Shown: piece after piece, positions 32,937 to 45,024 of the stretch | How the letters are laid out: the number at the start of each line of letters is the position of its first letter | Position numbering within the stretch: the first letter of the stretch is position 1 | Assembly: GCA_025200525.1 (NCBI GenBank) | Contig: CM045762.1 | Location: 190,427,154-190,491,153, forward strand | DNA from: Camellia lanceoleosa | Taxonomy: Eukaryota > Streptophyta > Magnoliopsida > Ericales > Theaceae | Reading direction: 5' to 3' | DNA: 64,000 nt | Program-made: the position numbers and the translations under genes | The notes under the pieces: generated by a model | Seen by the model: only the letters and a program-made list of their open reading frames with translations | Database searches by the model: none | What the model was told of the DNA's origin: nothing

Positions 32937-34510
32937 TTAAAAGTCGCCGCATTCGGCGGACCATTGAAAGCTCGCTCGACGTAATGTCTCGAAGAATTGT
33001 CTGCAGCGTGATCGTAGATCGTGATGAACTGTTGAGTGCGTGACCATTCCCATCAACTTTTGGACTTCTTTGACCGAACGGGGGGAACTCAGTTCCAAAA
33101 TTGCTGTGACTTGCCTCGGGTTGGCTTCGATTCCTCGGTGGTTGATGATGTAACCCAGGAATTTGCCGGAGCCGATCCCGAATGCGCATTTGGAAGCGTT
33201 TAACTTCATTCTGTATTTGCGTAGGGTGTTGAATGTCATTTCCAGATCGGCTATGTGGTTTTGTTCTTCTTTGGATTTGACCACCATGTCGTCAATGTAT
33301 ACTTCCATAGTGTGTCCGAGCTGTTCTTTGAACATCGTGGTGACCAGTCTTTGGTAAGTTGCCCCCGCATTCTTCAGTCCAAAAGGCATAACCCTGTAGC
33401 AGTAGGTTCCTCTTGGAGTGAGGATGCGGTTTTGTCCTGATCATCCGGATTCATGGCGATCTGATGGTAGCCTCTGTAGGCATCGAGGAAACTCATGCGT
33501 CGGTGGCGTGCTGTCGCATCAACGAGTTGGTCAATTCTCGGTAAGGGGAAGCAATCTTTGGGACAAGCTTTGTTCAGATCCGTGAAATCGACGCATACTT
33601 GCCAAGTTCCATTTTTCTTTTTCACCACTACTGTGTTGGAGAGCCACGTGGGGTAGGTGACCTCCCTAATTCCCCCGGCGTCAAGCAATTTGTCAACTTC
33701 CTCTACAACGGCGGCAGTATGCTCTGCAGAGGATCGCCGGCCTTTCTGGATAATCGTCTTGCACCGGGGGTCGACATTCAGATGGTGCTGTGAGACTGAC
33801 GGGTCTATTCCCAGCATCTCGTATGGAGTCCACGCAAAGATGTCAAGGTTGCCAAGTAAAAAGGTGATTAGCTGCTGTCGGTCGACCTGGCTCAGCGAGG
33901 CGCCGATCATAAAAAACTTTTCCGGGCTTCCATCTATGTCAACCCGGTCTAAACCTTCCGTGGCCTTTTCGTTTGGTTGACGGCCGACGTCATCCAGGAT
34001 CTCTCGACTGGGCGTTTCGATGGAGTTGACTTGCAGCTCCTTCGGCGCCTTGGCGGCGAGAAGGTAACATGCTTGCGCTGACTGTTGAGAGCCACGGATC
34101 TGCTCAACGCCGTGTTCCGTTGGGAAACGTAACAGCTGGTGGTAGGTGCTTGGGACGGCCTGCAGGGTATGCAACCATGATCGCCCCATAATGAGATTAT
34201 ACGGCGACGGTAGCCTGACCACCAAAAATTCCACATCCACCGTTCTGGAGCCAGCTCGAACGGGTAAACTGATCTTTCCCAGCGGGTACTCCGGGTTGGC
34301 GTTGAAGTCGAATAGTGGATAAGGAGCCGGAGTCAGATCCGACTCGTTGAATCTGAGTTTGATGAAGGTTTTATAGTACATGACTTCGGAAGTGCTTCCC
34401 TGGTCGATAAGGACACGTTAGACGGTAAACCGGTTTACGCGTAGCGCAACAACTAGAGGATCTACGTGAGGGAGTGTCACGCCGCTCAAATCAGAGTCGT
34501 CGAAGGCAAT
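32937..34510 (-). pseudogene. Tat-2 protease and reverse transcriptase, broken
   Basis: On the - strand the protease active-site region is DQGSTSE (normally DNGSS or DTGS), with a TAA just before it at 34418-34420. The protease C-terminal motif is YNLIMGRSWL. RT follows in 33374-34381 (VCVDFTDLNKACPKD, SFLDAYRGYHQI). After a frameshift near 33400 it continues in 32937-33389 with MPFGLKNAGATYQ and the catalytic YIDD. Part of the RT connection is missing after KLMGMV. Confidence 0.85.
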
Positions 34511-34534
34511 GCTTGGCACTTCTCGAAGCCGGGG

Positions 34535-35044
34535 TCACTTTGTTGGTGTGAGCTGACGCTGGGGGCTTGGAAGTGATTGAATTGCATGTACAGTCGGGGC
34601 TATCGGTAGGCTGTATATCATATGTACGGTGTCAAGCGGGACGCTTCTTGGGCGACGCGCGTCCTTTGTCTCCTCCTTCAGGCAATTGGTTAAGGCGCGG
34701 CGACCGTTGACGTTGTGCTGTTGGCCTCGAGGTCGTTCAGGACCTCCCCTTGGGAGTTGCTCAGGGAACTTGATCCCTGCCCGTCTGGACTTTGCTTTTT
34801 CTGAGGCCAGATCGCGGCGAAGGCGTTCGTTCTCGGTGATGATGTTATCCAAACTCTGTTGGGTCTGTCTAGCTCGTTCTATGGTCGCTTGCATCATCGC
34901 CTTCATTGAAGTCGTTGGTGAGTTAGAGTTCGAGGCGCATTGCTGCGCGACGGTTTCCTTTTCGAGCGCATTTACCGGAGTGGAGTCGTCTCTCTGTGCG
35001 ATCTCGTCGGTGGATATCGGAGGATCTTCAGTCACGTCTTTCAT
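34535..35044 (-). pseudogene. Tat-2 gag N-terminal remnant
   Basis: 169 codons with a helical, charged stretch (about 45-85) and a basic, proline-containing end. No gag core and no zinc knuckle follow: the protease region starts within about 30 bases. Most of gag has therefore been deleted. The start codon at 35042-35044 is close to the primer-binding site. Confidence 0.6.
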
Positions 35045-35059
35045 GGATATATTTGAGTA

Positions 35060-35077
35060 TTCCCACAGACAGCGCCA
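35060..35077 (-). other. Primer-binding site of Tat-2
   Basis: TGGCGCTGTCTGTGGGAA on the - strand, two bases inside the 5' LTR. The tRNA was not assigned. Confidence 0.65.
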
Positions 35078-35079
35078 AT

Positions 35080-35486
35080 TGTGGGGAAGTGGATTGGAAA
35101 TACTCTTCAGATCCTGGAAGGCGCCAATGATCCTCAGCTAGCCACCTGCAGAAATGCAAATACTCCGATCGGGGGTGCCGGAATTAGCACTCCGACGGAC
35201 AAGTCAATTCTTCTATTTGAGGAAGCTTGTTTACTAAGTTTTCTAGTAGTAGTTCTTACATACCTTTTCTAGTCCGTTGCCATTATATTTATACTCGTCT
35301 CCTCTGATCCTCGGGGCCAGGGCCTACTTTTTTCAATCATTACCTTTTCCACTATTCGGATATGGCGATGCCCCCTATTCGGCCTTAAGAACGTATTCGG
35401 CATCCTAGTCGAGCAAAGTGGAGCCGTTAGGTTCCCGGCTCCTCGGGTACTCCAGATTTCGTTCCTCTACTTATTCGGCTCCCACA
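35080..35486 (-). repeat. 5' LTR of Tat-2, 407 bp
   Basis: Ends TGTGGGG and CCCACA; followed by the duplication TACGG at 35487-35491. Confidence 0.9.
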
Positions 35487-35491
35487 TACGG
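35487..35491. repeat. Target-site duplication of Tat-2, right copy
   Basis: TACGG, identical to 25839-25843. Confidence 0.85.
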
Positions 35492-37164
35492 GGAGGGGAT
35501 TTGTTGTAACATTGGGTTTCTCGGGAGGTAAAATCACCCCGTTATCAATGAGATCTTGAATCTCATGGCGTGTCAACCTGATCGGTGTCATGACCGTGCT
35601 GTTGGTGAAATGCACAATACTTGGCTGGGTTGTGGGAAATGGGAATTTTTTCCGGTAAGGGCCGCGGCTCCAGGGGCTTCAAATGCCCTTTTCTAATCAA
35701 AACCCCCAGAGCTTTGGATAGGGGCATATACAGTGGGGCAAAGGTTCTGGTGTTTTTAGGTGGGTATTTGGCTGTTTGTGGATGACTTCCGGACGCACCA
35801 GAAAATGGCGTGGCTGCCATAGTCCTTGGGGGAGGGTTGGTGGTGACCATACTCCCTTCGGAGGTCCTGGTAGTTGTAGTGCCACTCGGGCCTGTATTGG
35901 TGTTACGATTGAAAGTTCTGCGGGGTTGCTCTGGGTCATTATCAATTAAGCCTTGTTTTAGTGCATCCTCAATCTGTACTCCCATTTCATGCAGGTCCGA
36001 GAAGGTAGGAAAGGGGAGTACGATCATCTTTTGCATCAATTTCGGCTGAAGATTGCGCACAATCATCCGAATCTGGTCTTTGTCTGTGGGTCTCAAGGTC
36101 ATCATCGAAGCCTTGGCCCTCCATCTAGTCACAAATTCTGAGAAGCTTTCTTTAGACTCTTGCCTGGTTGTGTCGAGATCACGGGTCGTAATCTCGATTT
36201 GCGTGTTGTATGAGTATTGCAAGATGAAGGCCTCAGCCATTTCGTCCCAGTTTCTCTTGACGTCATCCTCCAATTTGGCATACCATATGGCTGCTACACC
36301 CGACAGGGTCCGGCCAAATAGAGACAGCTTTTGCAGCCTGGTGAGGCCCATTGGCCTTAGGATATCTGAAAACAACCTCAGGTGCACCATGGGGTCGCCA
36401 GACCCATCAAATCGGTCGATATGAGGCATTTTAAATCTGTCAGGCAGCGTCACAGCCGCATCGGTATATCCATCTTCAATGTCAGGGATGGTCTTGGCTC
36501 CCTGGGATCTCTTGAATAGCTTTTCAAGCTTGCTCAACTTTAGTGCGGTGGGGTCAGTCTCGAACTCAATGGGAGAGTCCGGTAGGTTGGTGGGTGTTTT
36601 TGACAACTGGGGTAGGATCGGGGGTAGGATCGGGGGTGGAGGTGGTCCTGTGGGAATGTCTGTGTCATTCTGAACATTGGTTGCCTTCCCGGGGTTTGGA
36701 ACTCCTGGCGGGGAAGGAACTTGCTGAGAAGCAGACGCTCCGGTTTGCTATTGCAACCTCACGATTAACTCTGCTTGTTCATTCACAACCATGGCCTGCT
36801 GCTTGGCGAACTCTGCCTGTCGGACAGCATCCTGTTGCATCATTTTCATACCCTCTTGGAGTTGGCGCACCATCTCCTCTAAACTGGCCATACTATTCTG
36901 TTCTGACTGAATTACCGGTATATGTTCCCTTTCTGTAGGAGAAACAGAATCCTGATCCCTGCTGTACTCGGGTGGGGTAGACAAAGCCCTCTGAACTGAC
37001 TGTTGAACCGATGCCCTCTGCCTGACTGTCCTCCGTCTAATAACTGGGGGTAGGAAGTGGTACACTGGTTGTCCGTCTACCAGATCCTCAGATCGATGGA
37101 GTCGACGACCTCTGATCCAAAGTGCTTGGGGAATATCTACTGGGTTAGAAGCAATCGTGCTCAA
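35492..37164 (-). pseudogene. Tat-C gag, nearly complete with one nonsense codon
   Basis: Frame 36748-37164 gives the N-terminus (MSTIASNPVDIPQAL), and the same frame continues after a TAG at 36748-36750 into 35563-36606. The Tat-1 copy has CAG at that place. The gag core (FDGSGDPMVHLRLFSD, IWYAKLEDD) and the zinc-knuckle-like YCAFHQQHGHDTD are present. A frameshift follows the knuckle. This copy shows the likely full gag, about 530 codons before the break. Confidence 0.85.
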
Positions 37165-37865
37165 CTACCTAGTAAAAAGATAAAGAAAGCATATAAATGA
37201 ACAGACAATCGGACAGCATAACGGCGTAAAACAAAGAAACACACAACACACGGTCGGGTATTATAATATACGGCCAAAAGCTGGATACACTGTTCCTCAA
37301 ACACTGATCACTGTTTCCAAATCGTTGCCCCTAAGTCTGAATCTGATACCCGCAGATAACTGATTCCCGAAACACTGATGCTGGTGCCCTCAGGCCTGAT
37401 ACTCAAACTTGCAAACTGATACATGCATTCCCTGTAGAGACGCACTCTAAAAGCATATAGCAAGCAAAGAGAGCCAAAACACCCCTATATTAGGGTAGGG
37501 TTTTCCTGTCCTTTTTTGTCAGGAGCTAGGGTTTCACTACGCACGCAGCAGTTTCAAACAACCTATTATCGGGTAAGCAACCTGTCCTAGTTTGAAATGG
37601 TCACTATGGATTCCGAATATGCACTAGGTCGAATGGTCAAAAAGGGTGCCCTGGTAAAACCAGGGTTTGTGTTCCCATACTGGCAGAGCCAACAACCGGT
37701 TAGCCTTATGGTCATGCCTTGACAAGACAAGCCTCCGGCAAACTGCTCAGGAATAGCAGATGGCCAACACGGTGTCCTAGGCTCACCAATGCACATGCAA
37801 TGCAAAGAAACACATGAGCGTAGTCAAAACAGGATATCACGAGTTTGAGTCAAGCTCTCTAAACA
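37165..37865 (-). other. Leader of Tat-C
   Basis: Noncoding 5' region similar to 21600-22322 of Tat-1. No further feature seen. Confidence 0.6.
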
Positions 37866-37883
37866 TCCCCCGCGGAGTTGCCA
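37866..37883 (-). other. Primer-binding site of Tat-C
   Basis: TGGCAACTCCGCGGGGGA on the - strand, five bases inside LTR C. It differs from the Tat-1 site at a few positions. Confidence 0.7.
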
Positions 37884-37888
37884 GAAAC

Positions 37889-40800
37889 TGTAGACGCGTC
37901 CCCGGGCGAGGGCCTTGCTACTATAGTTCGGACTCCCCTTTTTGTTTGTTGCGGTTCTTAATCTGAACCAAACAGTCCAACTCTGGCAAATCGTTTTGAG
38001 AAAAAACAGATTTTTGAAAAGAAGTGCCAAACATGGACTGCTTTGCCAGATACAGAGTCATCACCTAAATATTTTTTAAATGGGGGAATTTAGGAAACCC
38101 TGACTCGGTGCCAAAGGCCACGTGTCCGTCATCACCAAAGTTGCCTCGGCTCGGGAACTTGGGTACGATCGGGGAAGGTCAGCTATGAGCACCCCCTCTC
38201 GCCCGATCCGAAGATCGGCCTCTACTAACCATGATATCCATTTTTGAAAATGTTATGTGTTCTTATTCCGATTAATTGGCTAGAATTACTATGTGATGCG
38301 CACAACACAAAAGTATAGACTAGATCGCCTAATTTGGAAATAAGCATTGCATATCTGTTTGTTTTGAAAATGTTTTTCGAATTTGCTACTCGCAAGTAGG
38401 CTAAAACACAGATTTCAATGAGCTATTCCAACTCAAACAATCCAACTTTCACCCACAGACATTCAGGCAGTTTATAGCACATAAGCATCTAGCCACATGG
38501 TAAGCATGCTATCATGGCAACATTCACACGCATGCGATATGCTAAAGCATAAAAGCTTACCTAGTACTCCGAGCCAAAACAGAAAGTAGTTAGTAATCAT
38601 ATGCATGATCCTAGTTCATGTTAAGGTGGCTAATGCAACACATGCAAGGATGCAATCTAGACAGGCTCGACTATCTTAAACATGGCACGTGAAATGTTGC
38701 AACTAACACGTACTCAACTTGTAATCGAAATACAAGTGCAGTTAGCATGATGTGCCGAGCCCGATGCATGTAAGACAAATGTATGAATGCACGCATGCTA
38801 TCATAATGTTATGCTAAATTAAATATGCCCTAGTCTACCATTATAAGCAGGTAAATAAAAAGGAAGAAAGACGTGGGATTGGAAGACATGCACACACTCA
38901 CACACCCTTATTACAAATACGCCCTCACTCGGAGGGACCAAATAAATATTACAGTCTGAATAATAAATAAATTAATTATTATAGAAATTCTAATTACTTA
39001 ACAAATAAATGCAAAAAGAAAGGTGGCCACAGCCCCCGCCTTGGGATACGTGAATGATGCAAGCTTCAGTTCGTCTTGCCCGGAAAGGCCGCACCATGCC
39101 ACTCTCGCCTCTGTTTTCCTTTGCTTTTCTGAAGACTGTCAAAGTCCCAGGGTATCTTCTGTGCACACTGTATAACACCATCGGCTAAAGGAAATGGCCA
39201 CCAGCCGTGATAAAAAGCCATCGGCAGCTGGTGAAGTTATCGGCCATTCACCAATGGCCGGTCGGCACTAAGTGTTGCCGGTCGTGAAACTTCTATGACG
39301 ACTTTTGATAGCAACAGAGGACAGGTAGTGCATGGCATGAAATTTCAGACAAATGTAAGCATGGCCATGCTCCCTATCATGTATTAGACTCAAGGGAGCA
39401 CGGCCCTCGATCCTCGGGCCATCAATTGTGCATTTTGATGCATGATGGCCTAAGAGGCCAAGGTTGCAATTCAATGAGGATGCATGCAACACACAAATGA
39501 AGACCAAGACCCTATCATGCCAAGGTCAAGGGCCCCGGTGACCGAGAGTTGAGACAAGTTGCATCACTTGTAGTATGAACTCTTCTCAACCCTCACACTT
39601 GGCTTGACACCCCAAACCAAGTAATTCAATGCATGTTATGCAAACATGGCTCCACAATGCAACCTAATACTAAAATGCAAACATGCCAAATGTAATGCAA
39701 TCTATCATGTTAAGTATGCAATGCTAGACATGGATAATCATGCAAAAAGATTCGCATGTGACAAGACCTTATTAAACAAATATGCAACAAACATGGGACA
39801 AGCATGCAATAGTGGACTTAAACCACAAGGGGGCAGACCTCAATCCACCCCAAAACAGTGGCCAAAACTGTCCCAAGATGGTGGACTAACACTCATGCCA
39901 ATATGCAAGCTAGTGGGCCTAAACCTAAGGCACAAAAGAGAGCACTTTACTACATCAACATGACCATACGTGGTATGAATTAGACAAGTAAAAATAGAAT
40001 TCTAGCATGCAAAAATGGGCTCCAAAGCCCACTGATATGACAGTCTTGAAAGCTCAAATACTTAGGCATACATAATATTCATTTCAAAGCATAAAAGGGC
40101 ACACCTTGAAAGCATGAGAAGAGTAATGAATGCAAGCATACAAGCATGATTTATAGACTGAAATATGATCCTAAATGATTCCAAATCATGAGGATGGTCT
40201 AAGCTAAGCATGCTAGAGACCAATATACCCAAGGCTCACAAGCCAAAACACAAAGAGGTGACACCAAACATGGCAAGCATAGTGAAGCATGGCCATGAGA
40301 CCTTGATCATGGCGAAATGATGCTAATGCCCTCATGAAGTTAGGCTAACACATGCAAGAATCATGGCCTAAACACAAGATGCATTTCTATGCCAAATAGA
40401 GGAATGCAAAGCAAGTATATCATGCATGAAAGAGGCCAACAAACCCTCATGGGACAGAGATAAAATATGCTCCAAAACACCCAAATAAACTCTGAAATGA
40501 AGCCATACAAGACTAGATATACATGCCACCTTGTGAGCCAAGAACAAAGGTCAAAGAGGGACAAAGGGGAGAGGGGTGTCCCTCCCCTATACAAGACTTC
40601 AAACCACCTTCCTCACCACTGAAAATCCACTGATTTTCAGTGGTGAGAAGACTCAAACACTCAAGTAAACAAAGCCTCACAAAGAAAGCACCAAAAAGGC
40701 CAAATAAGACCTAAGAGGGTGAGTTTGAACTCAAACAACAAAACACCCTCAATGAAAGTTCTTAAGCATGAAAATATAAGATTTTTTTATGTTATGCACA

Positions 40801-41775
40801 AAGCCTAAATCAGCAAGCAAGACAGGTAGAAAACTAGTGCAAGTTTGGGGAAACTAAAGCAAAGTGATTACCCTTGAAGAACAGTTGGTCCAGCCACCCT
40901 TTACTGATCAAAATCAGTTCAAAAGCTCAAGAAACAACCCTCAAAGCCTCTCAATCTCGGAGCTAGGTGTAATGGTGTGTTAGTGCAAAAGTAAGGTCAA
41001 AATGCACTTTTAGGCCACCAAAACACACACAAAAGGGAGAGATAGGGGAATATAGAGAGAATGAGTGTATCACAGATGTATAGATATATATGAGCTCTGG
41101 TTTTTGTTCAAAAATGGCCAACCTCTTCCAAAGGGAGAGGAGAGGGGCTTATATAGGCAAAACAAAAGGTTCTAGGCTTCTCCAAGAAGCCAAAGGAAAG
41201 GAGCAAAGGGTGCAAAGGAGTCTAGGCTTCTAGAGGAAGCCAAGATAGCTGGCCAAGCTTCTCCAAAAAGCTTGGCGAAAGGGTTCAAGCTTCTAGAAGG
41301 TTAGGGGGTTCAAAGGCTCACAAGGGTGCAAAGTGGTCACACTTATGCACGGGGGAGTGTGATGGTGCATTCCAGCTGGCACAGCTGGCATGCACCAGGC
41401 TTGGAGGGTGCAAAGGGGTCACACCGGCCAACAAAAAAAGTCACCGGCCGAACATAGTGCCGGTCGTCCAAATATAGTGCCGACCGGCAGTTGATAACAA
41501 GAAACCACGGCCGATGGCACCAAGCCACAGCCGGTGAGGTAGGGGGGAGGCCGGTAAGATGTGGGGATGGCCAAAAAGCCATCCCCTACCCTTTAAGGCA
41601 ACAGCACAAGTGTTCGGTGCCAAAACCAAACACGAAACAGTCGAGTCTAGAGATCCTGAGGCAAGGCGCCGCCGAAACCTCCAGGAACTCAGGACGAACA
41701 CAAACATGGATAATCACTGAGTGTTCAAGCGGTGACGTCCAAGTCTTGAGGATGGTCAAAAATGGGGTGTCTACA
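37889..41775 (-). repeat. LTR C, 3.89 kb, 5' LTR of Tat-C
   Basis: Ends TGTAGACGCG (37889) and TGTCTACA (41775). It is collinear with LTRs A and B but more diverged, roughly 85-90 percent similar by eye. It has the TATA box (41148-41155 on the - strand) and the hairpin. Directly right of its last base is a polypurine tract of a different element. Confidence 0.85.
40612..40647. other. Perfect 16-bp hairpin in LTR C with compensatory change
   Basis: CTCACCACTGAAAATC, loop CACT, then its exact reverse complement. Compared with LTRs A and B one C-G pair of the stem is replaced by T-A on both arms. Confidence 0.85.
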
Positions 41776-41966
41776 GGGGGGGAGGTTATAGCGATCTCGG
41801 TTTCCCTTTTCTTTATTTGTTGTATCTGAACTCGGTTCCGTGAAGTTGGTTGTTGTTTATACCTCGTTTGCATCCTTTACTCATTGTATTTGAGTCTCGG
41901 GTTGTGTTGGGAAGGTTTGGAACAGGCTGATTGAGCTTAGAGACCAAAAACAGTTACCCAGATTAT

Positions 41967-42145
41967 GGCCTCTCCGCTTGAGCGGGGGTTTGGACGCTCG
42001 AGCGGGAGTTTGTGAGTGCCGCTCGAGCGGGGACCTTTCTGCAAAAGTTCTGGAAGTGTGCATCCGCCACTCGAGCATGGGATTGGCCGCTCGAGCGGGA
42101 GTCTGTGAGTGACGCTCGAGCGGGGGTTTCCACACTCGAGCGGGG
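41967..42145 (+). repeat. CTCGAG palindrome array in the second Tekay-type LTR
   Basis: About seven copies of CGCTCGAGCGGG or close variants, just upstream of a weak TATAAG at 42153. Same position as in the first family but with different flanking bases in each unit. Confidence 0.8.
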
Positions 42146-42999
42146 CGACTGGTATAAGGTTCCGAGATTCAGCTTTTTGGCTCACTTTTTCACACCCGTT
42201 TCTCTCTCTTACTTTTCCAAAAAGCCATTTGAGAGCTTCTATCTCTAAAACCATAACTTCTCTCTAAGTATTGATCTAGCTAGGGCATTTTCCTCACCTT
42301 TGGTCTTTACAAAAGTTGGGTTGATCGTTGAGGGCTTTACTTTGATCCGAAAATTTTGAGTTTTGGAGCACGTTGAGTTTCGTCATCTTCTTCCCTTGAG
42401 CTCCGAATTTGAGGTAGGGATTCCTACTCACCATTATGGTCTTCAACATAGATTATTGGTAGTTTTGATAAAGTGTTGAAGTTAGTTGATTTTGGGACTT
42501 AGGGTTTCAAAATGGTATAAACACGGGTTTGTTATTTTGATTCTTAAACATGTATTTTGGGTGATGATTTGAGTGTTGATTGTTGATATTTGAACCTATG
42601 GTTAATATTGAGAGTTGGGAGAGAAAGCCCTAATTTGTGTATTAATTAATTGATATAATTAAATTTGAGAAAGTCATGGATTTGTGAAATTGAAGTGAAT
42701 ATAATGAAATTGGCTCATTATTAGATGGACTAGTGGAGTTGGATTTATTTATCGCTCACTTTTGAAAATGTTGATAATTTTATCTGTTGGAGCTTTTATT
42801 ATCTATTTAGAAATAATTGTTTGGGCTACCGGTGGAGGGTAGTTTTGATTGTTGTAGACAATGCATGAGGACTAGGCAAACTAAAACTACTCGAATGGAC
42901 GTGTCATAGAGTATGACTGTTGAATGAATACATTAACTTTATGTATTGATTGATTATGTATACTACCAATATGTATATATATATGTTGTTTTGTGTGGG

Positions 43000-43225
43000 C
43001 GGTTTATTGGAAGAAAGGGGCTGGACCTCTAAACCGAACGGTTTATTGGAAGAAAGGGGCTGGACCTCTAAACCGAAAATTGATACTGACTCATATGCTT
43101 ATCTATTGAAGTGTTGATCTGACTCATATGCTTATCTATTGAAGTGTTGATCTGACTCATATGCTTATCTGTTGAATTGTTGATATAGCTCATATGCTTA
43201 TCTGTTGATTTGTTGGTATAGCTCA
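43000..43225 (+). repeat. Short tandem repeats inside the second Tekay-type LTR
   Basis: A direct duplication of about 40 bp (GGTTTATTGGAAGAAAGGGG) lies at 43000-43078. Then about four and a half copies of a 33-bp unit (GACTCATATGCTTATCT) start at 43088, 43121 and 43154 and decay to the right. The repeated-peptide frame on the - strand here is not a gene. Confidence 0.85.
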
Positions 43226-43813
43226 TATGCATATCTAATGGGAAATGGGAAATATTTAACATGAGTTACTGTCTCATCTAGGTTGTTGGCTAGGTTCTGA
43301 GCCGTAGTTGAATTGTGAATTGGATAAGAAATGGAAAAAATGAAATGAAACATGAATGCAGTGGTCATGTAACGAAAGTGGTGTATGAATTGGTTGATGT
43401 GAGTTAAACATTTATCGATTGCTAAAGTCTTAGTTATTGCTCATATTGTGTTTAGCATATCTCTACTGGGCATTGGCTCACCCTATATGGGACATCATTT
43501 TTAGGTACAGGTAGCATGCCACCTCCAAGGACATAGCTTGGATGGAGATGAGAGTTGAAGACTCTTTTTGATTCATTTGTTTGTATTAAACATGTATACC
43601 AAGCCTTGGGCTTTCCTTGTATAGAGTTAGTACTCTTCTTTTTGTAACCAAGTGTTGACTTGGAAAGCTGTAAGCCCTTAGGGCATTTGCTTTTGTTGTT
43701 AACATGTAATACTGTTGTAAGAACTACTCTGATGAATGGAAATGTGTTGATTTCTCTTATATCATTGCATGTCTAGACTGATGGGTTCTGTGTATTATTT
43801 TGAGGGCGTTACA

Positions 43814-44037
43814 TTTATGGCATTATTCAAACGTTTGTAACGATTCTCTTTAAATTTAAAATATTGATAATTTCTCATAATTATTTTATAACTCTTAACT
43901 AATGTAATTAACATCCTCCATTATAACCATGGAATGGAAAGAATCAATGCAAAATTTTGAATTTGCCCAAGTGATCTATACAGTCATAAATCAAAGGATA
44001 TATTATTATTAAAGAATTGAATTTCTTTGGATCTAGT
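43814..44037. other. AT-rich spacer
   Basis: Nothing recognised between the LTR end and the 9-bp duplication of the Mutator-like element. Confidence 0.5.
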
Positions 44038-44046
44038 TATTATTTT
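44038..44046. repeat. 9-bp target duplication, left copy
   Basis: TATTATTTT, repeated exactly at 45347-45355. Confidence 0.85.
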
Positions 44047-44210
44047 GGGAAAATTATTTATAAGTCCTATTAGAGAAACTTATGCTACATATGGTCCTAC
44101 TAAAAAACTTATGTTCTTATAATTCCTGTGGGAAGTTTGTTGACACATTTACCCTTAATATTAGTTGTTAATATCATAAATAATAGTAAAACCATATATA
44201 GGAAATTGAT

Positions 44211-44355
44211 ATAAACGTAACATAACGTGACACCTACATAAACGTAACGTGACACATATACGTAACATGACATCTACATAAACGTAACGTGACATATCTA
44301 CATAAACGTAACGTAACGTGACACCTACATAAACGTAACTTAACACCTACATAAG
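44211..44355 (+). repeat. Left subterminal array of the Mutator-like element
   Basis: About six repeats of ATAAACGTAACGTGACACCT and variants, inverted relative to 45025-45235. Confidence 0.85.
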
Positions 44356-44617
44356 AGCCCATAGAATGGAACCACAATGTTACTAAATCCTAAATTAATA
44401 TGCATTCTGATCAGAAATTCCATCATTATTCTGATGAGAAAGAACCTTACATAAGTTATACATAAAGGCAGCTTCAAAAAATCTTATTTTTAGATGAGGT
44501 GAGCCAAGGTTCCATTAATAGGCTTCACCCTATCCACAAGACTCTTAATTATGAAACATAGTAGCAGCAAATTGATTACACAATGAAGGAATTGTTTTCT
44601 ATTCTCCAAATGGACCA

Positions 44618-44760
44618 TCTCAGAATAATTGACAAACAAGTAGATAAAAACCCAAATTAAAGGCAAGAAAAACACCCAAAGTGAATCTCACCTTCGCCAA
44701 ATTACGCCCTAGTTTCTTCGTTGTCATGGCCAATGAATCTCTCTCCTTGGAAAGCTTCAT
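44618..44760 (-). pseudogene. Captured gene fragment with retained intron inside the Mutator-like element
   Basis: On the - strand, a 69-bp exon (44760-44692) follows an AG and ends with GCGAAG|GTGAG. It encodes 23 residues with a coiled-coil look (KLSKERDSLAMTTKKLGRNL). A 73-bp intron (44691-44619) ends in CTGAG, and the next segment gives HLENRKQFLH. This resembles an exon pair of a plant coiled-coil protein, but I cannot name the gene. Exon-intron borders in a transposon core are what gene capture leaves. Confidence 0.55.
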
Positions 44761-45024
44761 CTTTAATTTAGAATTAAGAAAACACAAATTCATTAAAAAA
44801 TAATCAACCATCAATCCAATTCGAAAGGGGAAAGAAAGAGTAGATACATTATCATCCTTCCATTAATTAATTTAAAATTATAATTTTAATATTAATTTAG
44901 ATTTCACATATATTATTGATAATTTTTAAAATTTTACAATTAATAATACAAAATAAAAATATATTAAGATTATATATCTATTTCAAAACAAACAGATTAA
45001 AAAAATAAAAACTTATTAAGTTTG

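Larger units (their letters stand above)
25844..35486 (-). mobile_element. Tat-2: Tat-lineage retrotransposon with short LTRs, 9.6 kb, - strand
   Basis: Two 407-bp LTRs with TGTGGG...CCCACA ends, a perfect 5-bp duplication, a primer-binding site, a polypurine tract, a broken pol and an antisense gene. Removing it restores the gag region of Tat-C. I counted 7 mismatches between the LTRs (about 1.7 percent), so it is the youngest dated insertion here. Only the N-terminal part of gag is present, so the copy cannot be autonomous. Confidence 0.9.
41776..43813 (+). repeat. Polypurine tract and LTR of a second Tekay-type family
   Basis: The polypurine tract GGGGGGGAGG starts at 41776, directly after LTR C. 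The LTR starts near 41787 and ends in GGGCGTTACA at 43813 (about 2.03 kb). It shares patches with the LTR at 1666-3815, for example TTTAGAAATAATTG, the GGTGGAGG region, the CTCACCCTAT box and the end. The pol gene of this element is absent to the left. Confidence 0.8.

Noticed and set aside
43068..43262. Repeated DKHMSQIN peptide frame
   Set aside because: By-product of the 33-bp tandem repeat inside the LTR.
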